Position numbers and translations under genes: made by a program
Shown: piece by piece, positions 45,617-57,101 of the stretch
Layout: every line of letters begins with the position of its first letter
Position numbering within the stretch: the stretch's first letter is position 1
DNA from: Ascaphus truei
Lineage: Eukaryota; Chordata; Amphibia; Anura; Ascaphidae
Direction: 5' to 3'
DNA: 64,000 nt
NCBI GenBank assembly: GCA_036426205.1
Contig: CM071573.1
Coordinates: 43,946,643 to 44,010,642, forward strand
The notes under the pieces: generated by a model
What the model saw: only the letters and a program-made list of their open reading frames with translations
Database searches by the model: none
What the model was told of the DNA's origin: nothing

Positions 45617-45818
45617 TAGGGGTGGGCAACTCCAGTCCTCAAGAGCCACCAACAGGTCAGGTTATCCTTGCTTCCGCACAGGTGGCTCAATCAGTGGCTC
45701 AGGAAGACTGAGCCACCTGTGCTTTCGCTGGGACTGGTTGAGCCACCTGTGCTAAGCAGAGATATCCTGAAAACCTGGCCTGTTGGTGGACCTTGAGGAC
45801 TGGAGTTGCCCACCCCTG
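45617..45818. mobile_element. hAT-type MITE, TSD CTCTAGTG/CTCTAATG
   Basis: Starts TAGGGGTGGGCAACTCC, ends GGAGTTGCCCACCCCTG; 8-bp flanking repeats with one mismatch (45,609-45,616, 45,819-45,826). Same family as 5,686 but with an internal duplication of tgagccacctgtgct. Confidence 0.9.
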
Positions 45819-45826
45819 CTCTAATG

Positions 45827-47363
45827 GGAATCCTTTCCTTTGATAAATATGGGGCTGTTTTATGCACTGTTTTCGCCGCAGCTGCAAGATCGTTTACTGC
45901 ACCTTCAGCGATTTTCCTGCATTAGAGCCCATGTTTTTCTAAGCTGTGCTGTTTCCTAAAACAACTTCCCTGTGTGGAAGATACCTAACACCCATTCTAG
46001 TGAGGAGTCTTCCAGCGCTTCAAGGTATAGCCCCACGGAATAGCCCCACGGAATAGCCCCACGGAATAGCCCCATTTTAGTAAACATGGGCCCTCATTAC
46101 GTAACTTCCGAAGGTGCAGCCATCAGACACGACGAATCCAGTTTGTATAATGCTGTTTCTCCCAGACGGAAAACTATGGAATGGAAAGTGAATGCCGAAG
46201 GAACTCACTGTTTTTACTGACAATGTAACATTGCCCCTTTAATTTCTGTTAAAAAATAAACACGAAACACACATATTTGCATATAATATAACTCCACTCC
46301 TTGCCAGTAGTCTTCATCAATGGCAGCCAAGGGGTTAATGCAGTTCGCAGCCTTGTCATTGAGTTGCATTTGCAGAACAAGAGGAGTATTAATAATAAAG
46401 CATTTGGCAAATATTATCACAATCCCAGCACATTAAGCTCTGTTGTTACAAGTGCCCGTTTTGAGCACGTATTGAATTGCCCTAAAAACTCTCCCCGACG
46501 CGGGCTGTAAAATCTCATTTGCAAATGAAATCCGCCGTAATGTGGCCGCAGTATTTGAGGATGTTACTGTTCATCTTTATTTCATGTTTTCTTTTATTAC
46601 TTTGTGCAGCTGCTTATCGGGGAAAGATCGTCCAACTTTAGTGGCGGAACAAATGAAAGGTTGTAAAATTTAGGTACATGGACATTTTTACCGATGTGTG
46701 TGATGCCGTTTTTAACCCCTTTGGTGCTGGAGAGGGCAGCAACACAATGCAGAGCCTGACTCCCAATTAGTATTATATACAGCATTGGAAAAAAATACCT
46801 ATTCATGTAACACATTGTGAAGCATCTATAACAGTTGTTTCAGATTTCAAAATATGTTTAACCAGTTCCTTCTTAAATATTTGTTTCAAGTATCTGTCCA
46901 AAAATTGAATTCTAAAACCATCAAAATGAATCCTTAATCTCGGTGTTTGTCAAACCGGGAGTCTGGCACCCAGAAGAAGTCCAGCAGATTTGTAAGGGGG
47001 CTCGGAGTGACAGGAAGGATATATTACACTGGAAGATACAGAATGTGGCATAGAGTGACATACAGAGGGGGGAGAAAGAATGACAGACAGAAAGAATGTC
47101 AATTTTGTTGCATCAATAATACACATTAATATATTCTAAATGCATAGCACTTTTTAAATAAGTAACAATACTGTATATGTTTCAAATGACATTAGATATA
47201 CCGGTTTAATATACTACACATTACACATTTATATTGCAATGACAATATAAATGTAAAATAAAAACATAAAAAACAACTCAAAAAATATTTATTTTTGTTA
47301 TTATTTATATGGCATCATATATGTTTTTTGATTGTCTTTTATCTGAGTATATTGTCTCCTTAA
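45827..47363. other. no gene seen; one short tandem repeat
   Basis: A 13-bp repeat ATAGCCCCACGGA occurs three and a half times at 46,027-46,075. The rest shows no repeat or protein motif and may be single-copy DNA. Confidence 0.5.
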
Positions 47364-47368
47364 TTCGG

Positions 47369-48168
47369 TGTCACGGCAGACTCCAGTGGAGGGCAGGACC
47401 TCGGTAGCCGGAACTGCGGGAGCAGGCAAAGATTGTTGGGGTAACGGGCTGAGGTTGGTGGTAAGCAGCAAGTCGGATTGTCATGGCAAGCAGAGGTCGG
47501 CCGCAGGCACCAAGCAGGATCATCGTGGGCAAGCAGAGGTCGGCCGCAGGCAGCAAGCAGAATTGTCGTGGGCAATCAGGGATCGGTGGCAGGCAGCAAG
47601 CAGGATCATCGTGGGCAATCAGGGATCGGTGGCAGGCAGCAAGCAGGATCATCGTGGACAAGCAGGGGTCGGTGGCAGGCAGCAAGCAGGATCATCGTGG
47701 ACAAGCAGGGGTCGGTAGCAGGCAGCAAGCAGGATCATCGTGGACAAGCAGGGATCGGTGGCAGGCTGCAAGCAGGATCATCGTGGGCAAGCAGGGGTCG
47801 GTGGCAGGCAGCACGCAGTATCGTCGTGGCACACGCAGAGGTTCAGCAACAGGAAGACAGGAGCAGGAACCGGGCAGGGAAGCAGGGACAGAGACCAGGG
47901 ATCAGGGAACAAACAGGAACAAGCCAGATTACCAGCAAGGGCCTTTAATGGAACAAAACTTCAACACGGAACAGAACAGGTACATGAACAGAAGCTGCGG
48001 CACGGGCATAGGCAAGGTACTAACAGGAAGCAGAACTATAAGGTCAGAGATAGGAGCAACAAGAAGACAGACAGACAGAGGAACCCCAGAGCAGACAGAA
48101 AGCAGCAGCATACCTGGTGGACAAGGAAAGGAACTATGGCTAGGCAGGAGGTCTAGGAGACCCTGACA
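47369..48168. mobile_element. solo LTR, 800 bp, TSD TTCGG
   Basis: Starts TGTCACGG and ends CCCTGACA, giving TG...CA borders with a short inverted repeat. The perfect 5-bp direct repeat TTCGG flanks it (47,364-47,368, 48,169-48,173), which is typical of LTR retrotransposon integration. No internal protein region is present, so this is a solo LTR. Orientation is unclear; the minus strand start (TGTCAGGGTCTCC) looks more LTR-like. A 43-bp minisatellite fills almost half of it. Confidence 0.82.
47470..47850. repeat. 43-bp minisatellite inside the solo LTR
   Basis: Units start at 47,470, 47,512, 47,555, 47,598, 47,641, 47,684, 47,727, 47,770 and about 47,813, each AAGCAGGATCATCGTGG plus AC/GCAAGCAGGGGTCGG and TGGCAGGCAGC. 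Since 43 is not a multiple of three, the repeat opens long chance frames in all phases. Confidence 0.95.
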
Positions 48169-48173
48169 TTCGG

Positions 48174-48428
48174 TATGCACATGTATGTTTTATTACTTGC
48201 CCAATAGTATTTCCCTAACTTGAGTATATCTTTCTTGATGTACACCTCTAAACCTAGCACTGAAGTGCGAAATGCGTAGGTATTCATTATGCTTTTTGAG
48301 ACGTCACTTCCATTTAAGAAAGAGCCATTTTGCGCGGAGATTTCTTTGAATTTCAGCATCAATAACCCAATTAATATATCCTTATTTTATTAGAATGGAT
48401 TTGTGGAAGAACCAAAAGCTTGGTCATT
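48174..48428. other. no gene seen; degenerate hammerhead-like site
   Basis: At 48,253-48,283 the plus strand reads CCTAGCACTGAAGTGCGAAATGCGTAGG. The stem GCACT/AGTGC and a GAAATGCG box stand where the family has GAAACGCG, but the CTGANGA box is lost. Confidence 0.35.
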
Positions 48429-48436
48429 GAGTAGAG

Positions 48437-48727
48437 CAGGGGTGCGCAAACTGGGGGGCGTGAGATTTTCTGGGGGGGAGCGCGGCGGTTACAGAGGCCC
48501 TGCACTAGCCTGAAGGCATTTAAATTAAATGCTGGGGATCGCGCGAGGCCTCTGTGACTTTACTTATCTTAACTTTCCAGCAACGCGTCGCCATGGCAAC
48601 CCGGTGTCAAATGACGCCGCGGGGCCATGTGATGTCATGTTGCCGTGGCATAATTTGACACCGGAGGCGAGCGGGGGGGGGGCGCAAGCAGGCAGGGGGT
48701 GCAGGGAGAAGAGTTTACGCACCCCTG
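48437..48727. mobile_element. hAT-type MITE, TSD GAGTAGAG
   Basis: Starts CAGGGGTGCGCAAACTGG and ends GTTTACGCACCCCTG, with the perfect 8-bp duplication GAGTAGAG (48,429-48,436, 48,728-48,735). The 4,961 family in reverse orientation. Confidence 0.92.
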
Positions 48728-48840
48728 GAGTAGAGAATGGGAGTCCCCAAGGAAATCAAGCACTGTTAGTGGGGCCCAATTTACAAAGACTGGGAATCAC
48801 TGTCTTAGCTGCTGAAGGCATCTGCAATTCATTGTACGGT

Positions 48841-48899
48841 AGTGTGTGTGTGTGTGTGTGGATGTGTGTGTGTGTGGTGTGGGTGTGGTGTGTTGGTGG

Positions 48900-48930
<31 letters not shown>

Positions 48931-48960
48931 GTGGTGTGTGTGTGTGTGTGTGTGTGTGTC
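48841..48960. repeat. (GT)n microsatellite, interrupted
   Basis: GT-rich tract with GG interruptions, followed by cttgttaaggtatca. Confidence 0.95.
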
Positions 48961-48974
48961 TTGTTAAGGTATCA

Positions 48975-49524
48975 GACGCAGCGGGACCAAAGCCTTACTC
49001 TGATCACTGGGAGTTTTTCCTGTGTAGGATACTGATCTTTGGCCAGGGGACAGCTTGTCCATGTGGATACTGACCACTGATTTGTAGGGTCTAACAGCTG
49101 GTCACGCTGTGCGGTTAGTTTTTAAAGAGAACCTTCTTTGAATTTGCCCTTAGTGGGGTTGTTTGCTGTCGCAGTTGTATTTGCGGGTGTGGGCTGTTTT
49201 GTGCTTCTGGGGAAGTCTGTTGGGGGGAGAGTATAAAGAGGAAGATTTGGCAGTTAGACGTTATTATTTAAATCTTCTTCAGCTTCCCTTTTGTTTTTTC
49301 AATTTTAGTTATTTGATTTGTAGGTTTTACTTGAAGATGTATTTGTTTGTGTAATTTTAATTGTGTTCCTTTTTTATATGTATCTTGTTATATATTTAAT
49401 AATAAAATGTATATATGTGTGTGTATATATATATACACACACATATATATATAGAGTTGTTTTAGTAAATATATAACAAGCAACAAATTATTTCAATTTT
49501 ATTTAATGTGTGTGGGGTGTTGTG

Positions 49525-49540
<16 letters not shown>
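48975..49540 (+). repeat. duplicated block, copy 1 (source-like copy at 57.08 kb)
   Basis: From CAGACGCAGCGGGACCAAAG to the following GT tract, this segment matches 57,080-57,640 almost base for base, with scattered single-base indels. Copy 1 begins with only the last bases of a TIR element that is complete at 56.13-57.10 kb, so it was copied from there or from a relative. Confidence 0.93.
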
Positions 49541-49555
<15 letters not shown>

Positions 49556-49564
49556 TTGTGTGGG

Positions 49565-49621
<57 letters not shown>
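49509..49621. repeat. (GT)n microsatellite, interrupted
   Basis: GT-rich tract followed by cttgttaaggtatca, the same 15 bases that follow the GT tract at 48,841-48,960. Confidence 0.95.
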
Positions 49622-49622
<1 letters not shown>

Positions 49623-49639
49623 CTTGTTAAGGTATCACA

Positions 49640-50089
49640 CCGTGCCCTCCAACAGTACCTATTTAGCTGATACTGTATCTGTTTTCTATTTCTTGTACCT
49701 ATTAAATTCAGCTGGACCTATTGTACCTATTTCTGCCAGTGGCTGAAGCTTCAGCTAATTAAAGCAGCTCAGAGATTGACGATTTATTTGCTAATGAACA
49801 GCTGCTTAGGGGGGATTTAATACCAATTCTATTGTGTGTGTATATAAGTATATACAAATCAACCCACAAATACACATTTTTTATTGATATGATCTTGGCA
49901 TGTAGTAAATTGTACGTGTTATTATTGTGCCTCCTTTGAAAGGGTCACTTGCCTGGAGGTTCCCCTACCAAACATTGACAGATTGCAGCAATTTAAATGT
50001 ACCCATTTTTATATGCCAAATGCTGGAGGGTCTGTCATACCTAAATAATGTAACAGTGCTGTAGTAGTTTGTAAGAGATACAGTCTTTA
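49640..50089. other. no gene seen
   Basis: AT-rich; nothing supported. Confidence 0.5.
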
Positions 50090-50780
50090 TATTTAAGAAA
50101 ATGCACAACAGAATATATACATAGCACGTCATAGCAGCAATACACGTGACATAATATTATAATACATAGTGGGAATAAGCGCTTCAGACATGAAAGTAAC
50201 AAAAGGAAAGGGAGTTCCTGCCCCAAAGAGCTTACAATCTGAGTGATAAGTGGGGAGAACTTACAGAGACAGCATGAGGGTGTTCTGGTAAGTGTGTCTG
50301 TAAGGGGCCATGGTCAGTGCATATGAGATGTATTGAATCAGTCATATGCTTCATTAGAGAGGTGAGTTTTAAGAAAGGTCCTATAGGAAGAGAGAGGGTG
50401 CTCGTCCTATATTGAGGGGAAACACATTCCAAAGGTGTGGGGTAGTGAATATGAGAGGCTTTAGGTGGGAGAGGTCTTTTGATACAAAAAGGGGAGACAG
50501 AAGATATCCTTAAACAGAACGCAAGAGTCGGGCAGGTTTATAGCGAGAAATTAGGGCTGATATGTAAGGAGGGGCAGAATTGTCTATAGCCTTAAAAGTG
50601 GGAAGGTGAGTTTTTCAAGTAATACAGAGTTTAATTGGAAGCAGGAGAGGGATTTCAGCAGGAGAGACGCTGAAACAGATTTGGGAGAAAAAAAGTGATT
50701 ATAGCAGCAGCATTTAGGATAGATTGTAGGGGAGATAGGTGAGATGCAGGAAGGTCGTACAAACCCCTGCCTTAACACCC
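50090..50780 (-). pseudogene. L2-type LINE 3' end, minus orientation
   Basis: The sequence gggaataagcgcttcagac...ctgccccaaagagcttacaatct is the reverse complement of the L2 tail. Upstream on the minus strand come ...PLLHTPLEC-like, TLSLPIGPFL and C-terminal words. It is decayed, with no long frame. Confidence 0.75.
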
Positions 50781-50934
50781 AAATATAGAACACACTGAAA
50801 AGCAATGTCCCTAATTCTCCGGAGGCTGCATTGTCCCTGCGCTTGACAGCATTCAGGAAGACAAGAAGGCAGAAGGTGCTAAGAATCCACAGAGGTTAAA
50901 CAAAAGCTGTGATTCAAACCTAAATCTGGCTACC

Positions 50935-51760
50935 TGCAACTGTCAGACACTCTCCAGTGAACCAGCACTGCAAGAACTGGAAGACGAATTAAAAAAGATT
51001 ACATTGGATATTGTTGGCCTTAGTGGAGTAAGAAGAGAAGATGAAAGCCTCATTGAGCTTCAACCAAGAAAGAAAGTGAATCTCAGCAAGACCAAAGTGA
51101 TGTTCAACAAGTGTGTCAACTCTGCAAATATTGAGATAAATGGAATAGAACTAGAAGAATTCAAAGGCTATGTATACCATGGCCAGCAAGTAACAATGGA
51201 TGGGAACCTTCTGAATAAAATCAATAGGAGAAAGAATGGATAGCGCGCATTTGGAAACAAGAGAATCTGTCAAGGGAATCTTCCACGGTGACTCAAGAGG
51301 AAAGTTTTCAACAAGTGTATCCTGCCCGTGCTCACATAGGGATGTGAAACCTGGACCCTAAATGCGAAGATAATTCAGAAGCTTCAGACAATGCAAAGAA
51401 ATATGGAGGAGATGCATGCCGGGTATTACCCAAAGTATGGGGAGATGCATGCTGGGTATAACCTGAACATACAGGAAAGAGGATGAATGGTCTTGAGAGC
51501 AAACAAAAGTCTGTGACATCATCACAAGGGGGAAGAAATAAAAATGGCGGTGTGCCAGACACATCTCAAGAAGAAATGACCATTGTTGGATAAAGATGAT
51601 ACTAGACTAAATGCCAAGATGACAACCAAAAGTAATATGGGAGGATAACATCAGAAAAGGCTTGCAACTGCAGTACCTGGAAGATCATTGGGGAGGATTC
51701 ATCCAACAGTGGATCAACAAGGGCAGAAGATGACGATGATGGTGATATTTTATATCCATA
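50935..51760 (+). pseudogene. RTE-type LINE, RT thumb to C-terminus
   Basis: The translation shows KKVNLSKTKVMFNKCVNSAN, IEINGIELEEFKGYVYHGQQ and VTMDGNLLNKINRR (51,076-51,232), then CETWTLNA (51,345-51,368), HAGY repeats, a degraded KMAVCQTHLKK region, and LGRIHPTVDQQG before the tail gatgacgatgatggtgat (51,728-51,745). This order is that of RTE-like LINEs after RT motif C. The family is the same as at 2 kb. The protein is interrupted by stops and frameshifts. Confidence 0.72.
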
Positions 51761-52955
51761 TATCTCTGCAGTTGAAAACTGCTGGAAGATATGATCGTGA
51801 CTGTGTTATTACGGTGATAATGGAGGAGTAATTAAACAAAAGCTAATTTCTGTGTGCAGTGCATTGCCAGCCTCCTCTGGCAGCAAAGGGGTTAATATCA
51901 CATACTGTTATCATTCCTTGTACGCCATTATTAGAGGCGCAGAAAACCTTAACCACATAATTTCCTGGGTGGATCCATTTCAGAGGTGCCATACAGCAGT
52001 TACTAACAGAAAGTGCAATCAGTTTGGTTATGTGTTGCTTAACAACCTCACATGTTCACAATACCGCGTACAATGGAAAATTCCTGGCAATGCCTACTGC
52101 ATTTTAAAGTGCACCTCGATGCCAAAGTTATAGTATTTAGTCAAAAAGCTGTTCCTTTATCCTCTGTCCGTGGCTATGAACCATTCAAGAAGAGAGACTG
52201 AATGATATTAAAACCTGATGATTGAAAGAACACAAAAGATTGTAAGTGATAAATGTCTGCATAGATTCCAGCAAAGATTAAACAGGAGATAGATCAAATG
52301 ATTGTGCCATTATTTTGCAACATAAAATAATTTTAACGATTTTTCTTTTACAGCTCAACAGCCAATTCACTGGTGCCAGTCACAGCGCGGCAAGAGAAAT
52401 ATGAAAAGAAACATTCACATATGTCTGATAACAGGAATCTTTCATGAAAGGATGATGGATTTTACATAAAAAGACAAAGCCAGTACCCTGTAGGGTTTAG
52501 GAGACTTTTCAGGTGAAGCAACATTTTTGTAATCTCAAAGTCTGCGCGGATAGTATCCAGGCTCCACACCCATCGCTGTGTGTGATAACTATTAATGGAA
52601 CATTAAGAGACTTGTTATTCATAGACATAGGGGCCTATTCTAGTTGACCCGACGTGAGCCTGAAATATATTTTGGGCAATGACAACTTCGGAGCTACGAG
52701 AATAGGCCCCATAGTGTTTACAGAGCTTTAAAAAACCTCACAGGCCTCCTGTTCATGTGTACATGTGAGGACATTCCTCTTATGAATAGTAAAATACAAT
52801 ATATAGATATATCTTTCAATATTCTCGTTATATTTGGCCTTGAATTCTAATTATTCTGCCTCCTATTGGCCTGGGTTTCGAGCCTGTGATTCTCTATCAT
52901 ATTACTCTACTGCTCTATAACACTCAGGCCTCTATTTACTAAGCAGTGTTCTGCT
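51761..52955. other. no gene seen
   Basis: No repeat or motif recognised; possibly single-copy DNA. Confidence 0.45.
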
Positions 52956-53469
52956 ATGACACCTTCCAATGCTCAGAGACACCTTCAAATGCTCGGAGAC
53001 ACCTTCCAATGCTCGGAGACACCTTCCAATGCTCGGGAGACACCTTCCAATGCTTGGGAGACACCTTCCAATGCTCGGAGTCACCTTCCAATGCTCGGGA
53101 GACACCTTCCAATGCTCGGAGACACCTTCCAATGCTCGGGAGACACCTTCCAATGCTTGGGAGACACCTTCCAATGCTCGGAGACACCTTCCAATGCTCG
53201 GGAGACACCTTCCAATGCTCGGGAGACACCTTCCAATGCTCGGGAGACACCTTCCAATGCTCGCAAGGCACCTTCCAATGCTCGGGAAACACCTTCCAAT
53301 GCTCAGGAGACATCTTCCAATGCTCGCGAGGCACCTTCCAATGCTCGGGAGACACCTTCCAATGCTCGGGAGACACCTTCCAATGCTCGCGAGGCACCTT
53401 CCAATGCTCGGGAGACACCTTCCAATGCTCGGGAGACATCTTCCAATGCTCGCGAGGCACCTTCCAATG
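52956..53469. repeat. 21-bp minisatellite, left part
   Basis: About 24 copies of a 20-21 bp unit ACACCTTCCAATGCTCGGGAG, with variants (20-bp units at the left end; GCGAGGCACC variants to the right, often every third to fourth unit). The unit is a multiple of three, so all six frames can stay open and give heptad-like repeats (HLPMLGR, TPSNARE, DTFQCSG). No promoter or other coding sign was seen. Confidence 0.97.
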
Positions 53470-53981
53470 TATTGTATTGTATTGTATGTCTTTATTTATA
53501 TAGCGCCATTAATGTACATAGCGCTTCACAGTAGTAATACATGTGGTAATCGAATAAATAACAGATAATATAAATAACAGATCATAGGAATAAGTGCTTT
53601 AGACAAACATAACATTAAGGAAGAGGAGTCCCTGCCCCGAGGAGCTTACAATCTAATTGGTAGGTAGGGAGAACGTACAGAACCAGTAGGAGGGAGTTCT
53701 GGTAAGTGCGTCTGCAGGGGGCCAAGCTTTATGTATCATGTGTTCAGAATGTTCACAGTGCTATTCATATGCCTCTTTAAGCAAGTGTTTCTTAAGGTGG
53801 GTCTTAAAGGTGGATAGAGAGGGTGCTAGTCGGGTACTGAGGGGAAGGGCATTCCAGAGGTGTGGGGCAGTCAGTGAAAAAGGTTTAAGGCAGGAGAGGG
53901 CTTTAGATAAAAAGGGGGTAGAAAGAAGACATCCTTGACCAGAACGCAAGAGTCGGGATGGTGCATAGCTAGAAATTAGGG
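53470..53981 (-). mobile_element. L2-type LINE 3' end inserted into the minisatellite
   Basis: On the minus strand the LINE gives LLRSGQGCLLSTPFLSKALS, APHLWNALPLSTRLAPSLS and TFKTHLKKHLLKEAYE, followed by the L2 tail and an (ATACA)n 3' microsatellite next to the array. GCACCTTCCAATG stands on both sides (53,457-53,469 and 53,982-53,994), either as a 13-bp target duplication or as two array units. The minisatellite thus existed before the insertion. Confidence 0.9.
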
Positions 53982-54214
53982 CACCTTCCAATGCTCGGGA
54001 AATACCTTCCAATGCTCGGGAAACACCTTCCAATGCTCGGGAGACACCTTCCAATGCTCGGGAGACACCTTCTAATGCTCGGGAAACACCTTCCAATGCT
54101 CGGGAGACACCTTCCAATGCTCGGGAGACACCTTCCCGTGCTCGCAAGACACCTTCCAATGATTGCGAGACACCTTCCAATGCTCGCGAGACACCTTCCA
54201 ATGCTCGGAGACAC
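53982..54214. repeat. 21-bp minisatellite, right part
   Basis: About 11 further units of the same repeat, ending at CTCGGAGACACCTG. The junction frame 53,761-54,201 on the minus strand fuses array and LINE by chance. Confidence 0.97.
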
Positions 54215-56126
54215 CTGACTTTGTGTCCAAGTTTGCAAAACCAGCTGTTTTGTTTGTTTGTTTCAACAAAAATGTTGAACTTTCATCACATGTAGCAAAA
54301 TTGGCAAATATTTTGTTGTGTTTGTATGTTAAAACAAAAACAAAATCTGTATTTGAATTTGGTGTATGGGGTTATGTTTATCTTTGAATCATTGTAACTA
54401 TTTTTGGAGGAATTACACTTCACATTTACTACTTTAGTCCCGGCAAGGATTTCTATTCCTACTTGGACTGTGAGTAATGACACGATATGGAAAGACAAAG
54501 GATCAGCAGCCTTCTATCAAGGTCATGATATCTCACAAACAGGCCACTTTTGTCATGGAAAATGCATGCTATATTATTTTGCATATAGCATTCTTATGTG
54601 ACTAATATGTCTCACCACAAGTTGAATAGGTTAATTAGGGCCAGTGTTATATAAGGAGAGAGCATGATTTCTTTTATACAAATCTCTCTGTATCCTTCTC
54701 ACATATCTCTCCAGGAGTCACTTAAGATGAACAAGTAATCTCTGTGGGACTATACGAAGTGCAATTCATGGGTCATTACTTTATGGTATAAGGTTTACTG
54801 CAGAAAATAGAGAATATCTTGCTACCAGTCAAGTTAAACAGTTAACCTACAGAACATGAGGGAAAACGGCTGTCAAGGCTTGGGAGATCTTTCAATATTT
54901 TGTCATGTTTCATAAACAAGATACAGTACAAAGTCTCTCTCAAAGGCTAATGCATAACTGAGTCACAAAATCATTATATATCTGATTCCTTCACCTGATT
55001 GCATTGGGCACATTAGGACGAGAGGAGTGCAATTGGCCACGCAGACTGGAAGAGTGAATGTCCTTTCGGAAACATAATGAAAACTACATGTTGCTGCAGG
55101 AAAAATTGAGTTTGGTCCTTAAAAGCTAAATTTGGAATTGACATACAGTAGTCTTAATAGCATTTCTAAAACAAACCAGAATTGAAAATATACTGTATTG
55201 ATTATCTGCATGAAAAATGTGCACCCATCCTTAGCACTAATTAGAACAGTCATATATTTTATACTATAATTATTTCAGCCAAATTACATTGTACAATTTA
55301 GACATGTCACTTTTCAAAAAGAATATCACTGCTGGAATAAGTGAGTTGAAAGGCACATTTACAATTCCTAATACTGTGATTAAGAAACCTAACTTTACTA
55401 CCATAAGTCAATAAGTTATTTAAAGCAGAGCTCCATGCGTTCGTACCCCGCTTGTCAACTGTTTATGAACATTTCCAGTACTTAAACCTGCTATCTTATT
55501 TAATATTATTCAGCAGCTGGTTAATTCCTTGGTTGATGTGTTAACCTGTTCCATTTTCATCTGTGAACGTTCCCTTCAATTCATGAATATTCAAAAGCTT
55601 CAAAACATATGAAGAAAGGCTATTCGACAATTTGCAGGGACAAAAAATGTTTATTTCTCATGTTTTTCGTATGTGGCTGAAACATTTTCACCAATTTGTT
55701 CCCAGGGTCAAAATTGCTCTTTATGTAAAAATTCATACTTGGATTTGTTTTGTTTTTTACAAGGTTTCTTATTTTCGTGATTTTTTTTCTGCCAGCCACA
55801 CATACTGTACAGTATCCAAACTTCACCATGAATGTTTCACACATTTCTTCTCAAAGGCACGATATAAAAGCATCCAGTTTGCCTTCAGTTACTTGCTAAA
55901 AATGACCTTTGTTAGGACACACATTACAATTTAGTTCTGCAGTCTGTGCCATCTTAGAAAGATCCCAGCTCCTGATCTGCCTCGTTACATTTACTTGGCC
56001 TTGTTTCATCTTACAATTCTCTTCTTACCTGTGATCATCTATGAGCAAACCTGCTCCCTGCTCCTGGCCTGGAATACCGGCCTAAATCCTTCTTTACATG
56101 GATTACCTGCCTTGTCTCATTCTGTA
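54215..56126. other. no gene seen; possibly single-copy DNA
   Basis: AT-rich DNA without recognised repeats. The frame at 55,632-55,934 and its minus-strand partner have no domain features. Confidence 0.45.
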
Positions 56127-56129
56127 TTA

Positions 56130-57101
56130 GGCTACGGCCCCGCTGCCTCAGACAGTGCGGCAACACTGCAAACAGGCGGCGGGTGAAATTCACTGCACCG
56201 CGATCTGCAGCTGACTTTTCTTGGCGCGGGGGGGGGCGTGGCCAGAGCGGGTCGGGAGGGGGCGCGGCTATGACGTGGGGTTGGGGGGAGGAAATGTGTT
56301 GGCAAACCCTCCCACCCCTCTCCTTCAACCGACGAGGAACCGGGGGCAGGAGGTGGAGGCGGCGCCATGCGGGAGCCCCGCGCGCCCACAAGCTGGCCCC
56401 TTCACGGCTCCCCCGGGGCGATCGGGGGCTGGGGGACACCTCCCCGTGCCACCCACTGAACCACCAATGCCAGCCTCTCCCCAAGCGCGCCAGTCTCTCC
56501 CCAGCTTTACCCTCCCCCCCCCCCCCCCCCCCACGCTCAATCCGCCCAGAGCGGGCAAGAATGGGGCCAGCCATGCTCCCACTAATCCAGCCCCCATCCC
56601 CCCCCCCGCGCTTACCTCCGGCCTGGGTAGCAGCCACAAGGATCGGAGGCAGAGGGGGGGGGAGCCCAAACAACTTACTGACCCTGCTCCCACTTCCCTG
56701 CCCGAGCAGGCAGCAGCCACGGGGATCGGGGGATGGGGGGGACCCGGGCAGCAAAAAGTTAAAATAAATGAGAGACGTGGAAAAGGGCTGTAAACACACA
56801 ACACAATATATATATATATATATATATATACATCCATACACACACATCCATACACACACACTTCCCCGCCCCCACGAAGCTGACAGCTCCAGACCTGGCT
56901 CTGATTGGCTCACAGCCACACCACGTGACGCGTCACCGCTCGGGATCTCAATTCTCTTGCATCCCCTGGCGACTGATGCATCACAGCGTGTAGTGAGCTG
57001 TGCAGGGAGGAGGGACTGGGACCTGCTCGAGAGGATGCGAGGGGATGATGAGTAATGCGCACGCGGCCGCGCGCACTGCCAGACGCAGCGGGACCAAAGC
57101 C
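56130..57101. mobile_element. GC-rich TIR element, PIF/Harbinger-like, TTA borders
   Basis: Left end GGCTACGGCCCCGCTGCC with cagacagtgcg pairs with the right end cgcactgcc-agacgcagcggg-accaaagcc. TTA stands at both borders (56,127-56,129 and 57,102-57,104). The 972-bp interior is very GC- and CpG-rich with a poly(C) run at about 56,514-56,532 and a (TA)n tract at 56,808-56,830. Long frames on both strands (up to 359 codons) are proline/glycine-rich without any transposase motif. I regard it as a non-autonomous element. Confidence 0.68.

Noticed and set aside
47483..48166. Open frame of 227 codons, Gly/Ser/Gln-rich
   Set aside because: Translation of the 43-bp minisatellite and LTR sequence in three successive phases.
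49270..49290. Minus-strand CTGAAGAAG (also at 57,380)
   Set aside because: Belongs to the duplicated block; no GAAA box or hairpin follows.
52946..53568. Four to five long frames encoding heptad repeats
   Set aside because: Direct result of a 21-bp tandem repeat; every frame is open and none has a start context or flanking coding sequence.
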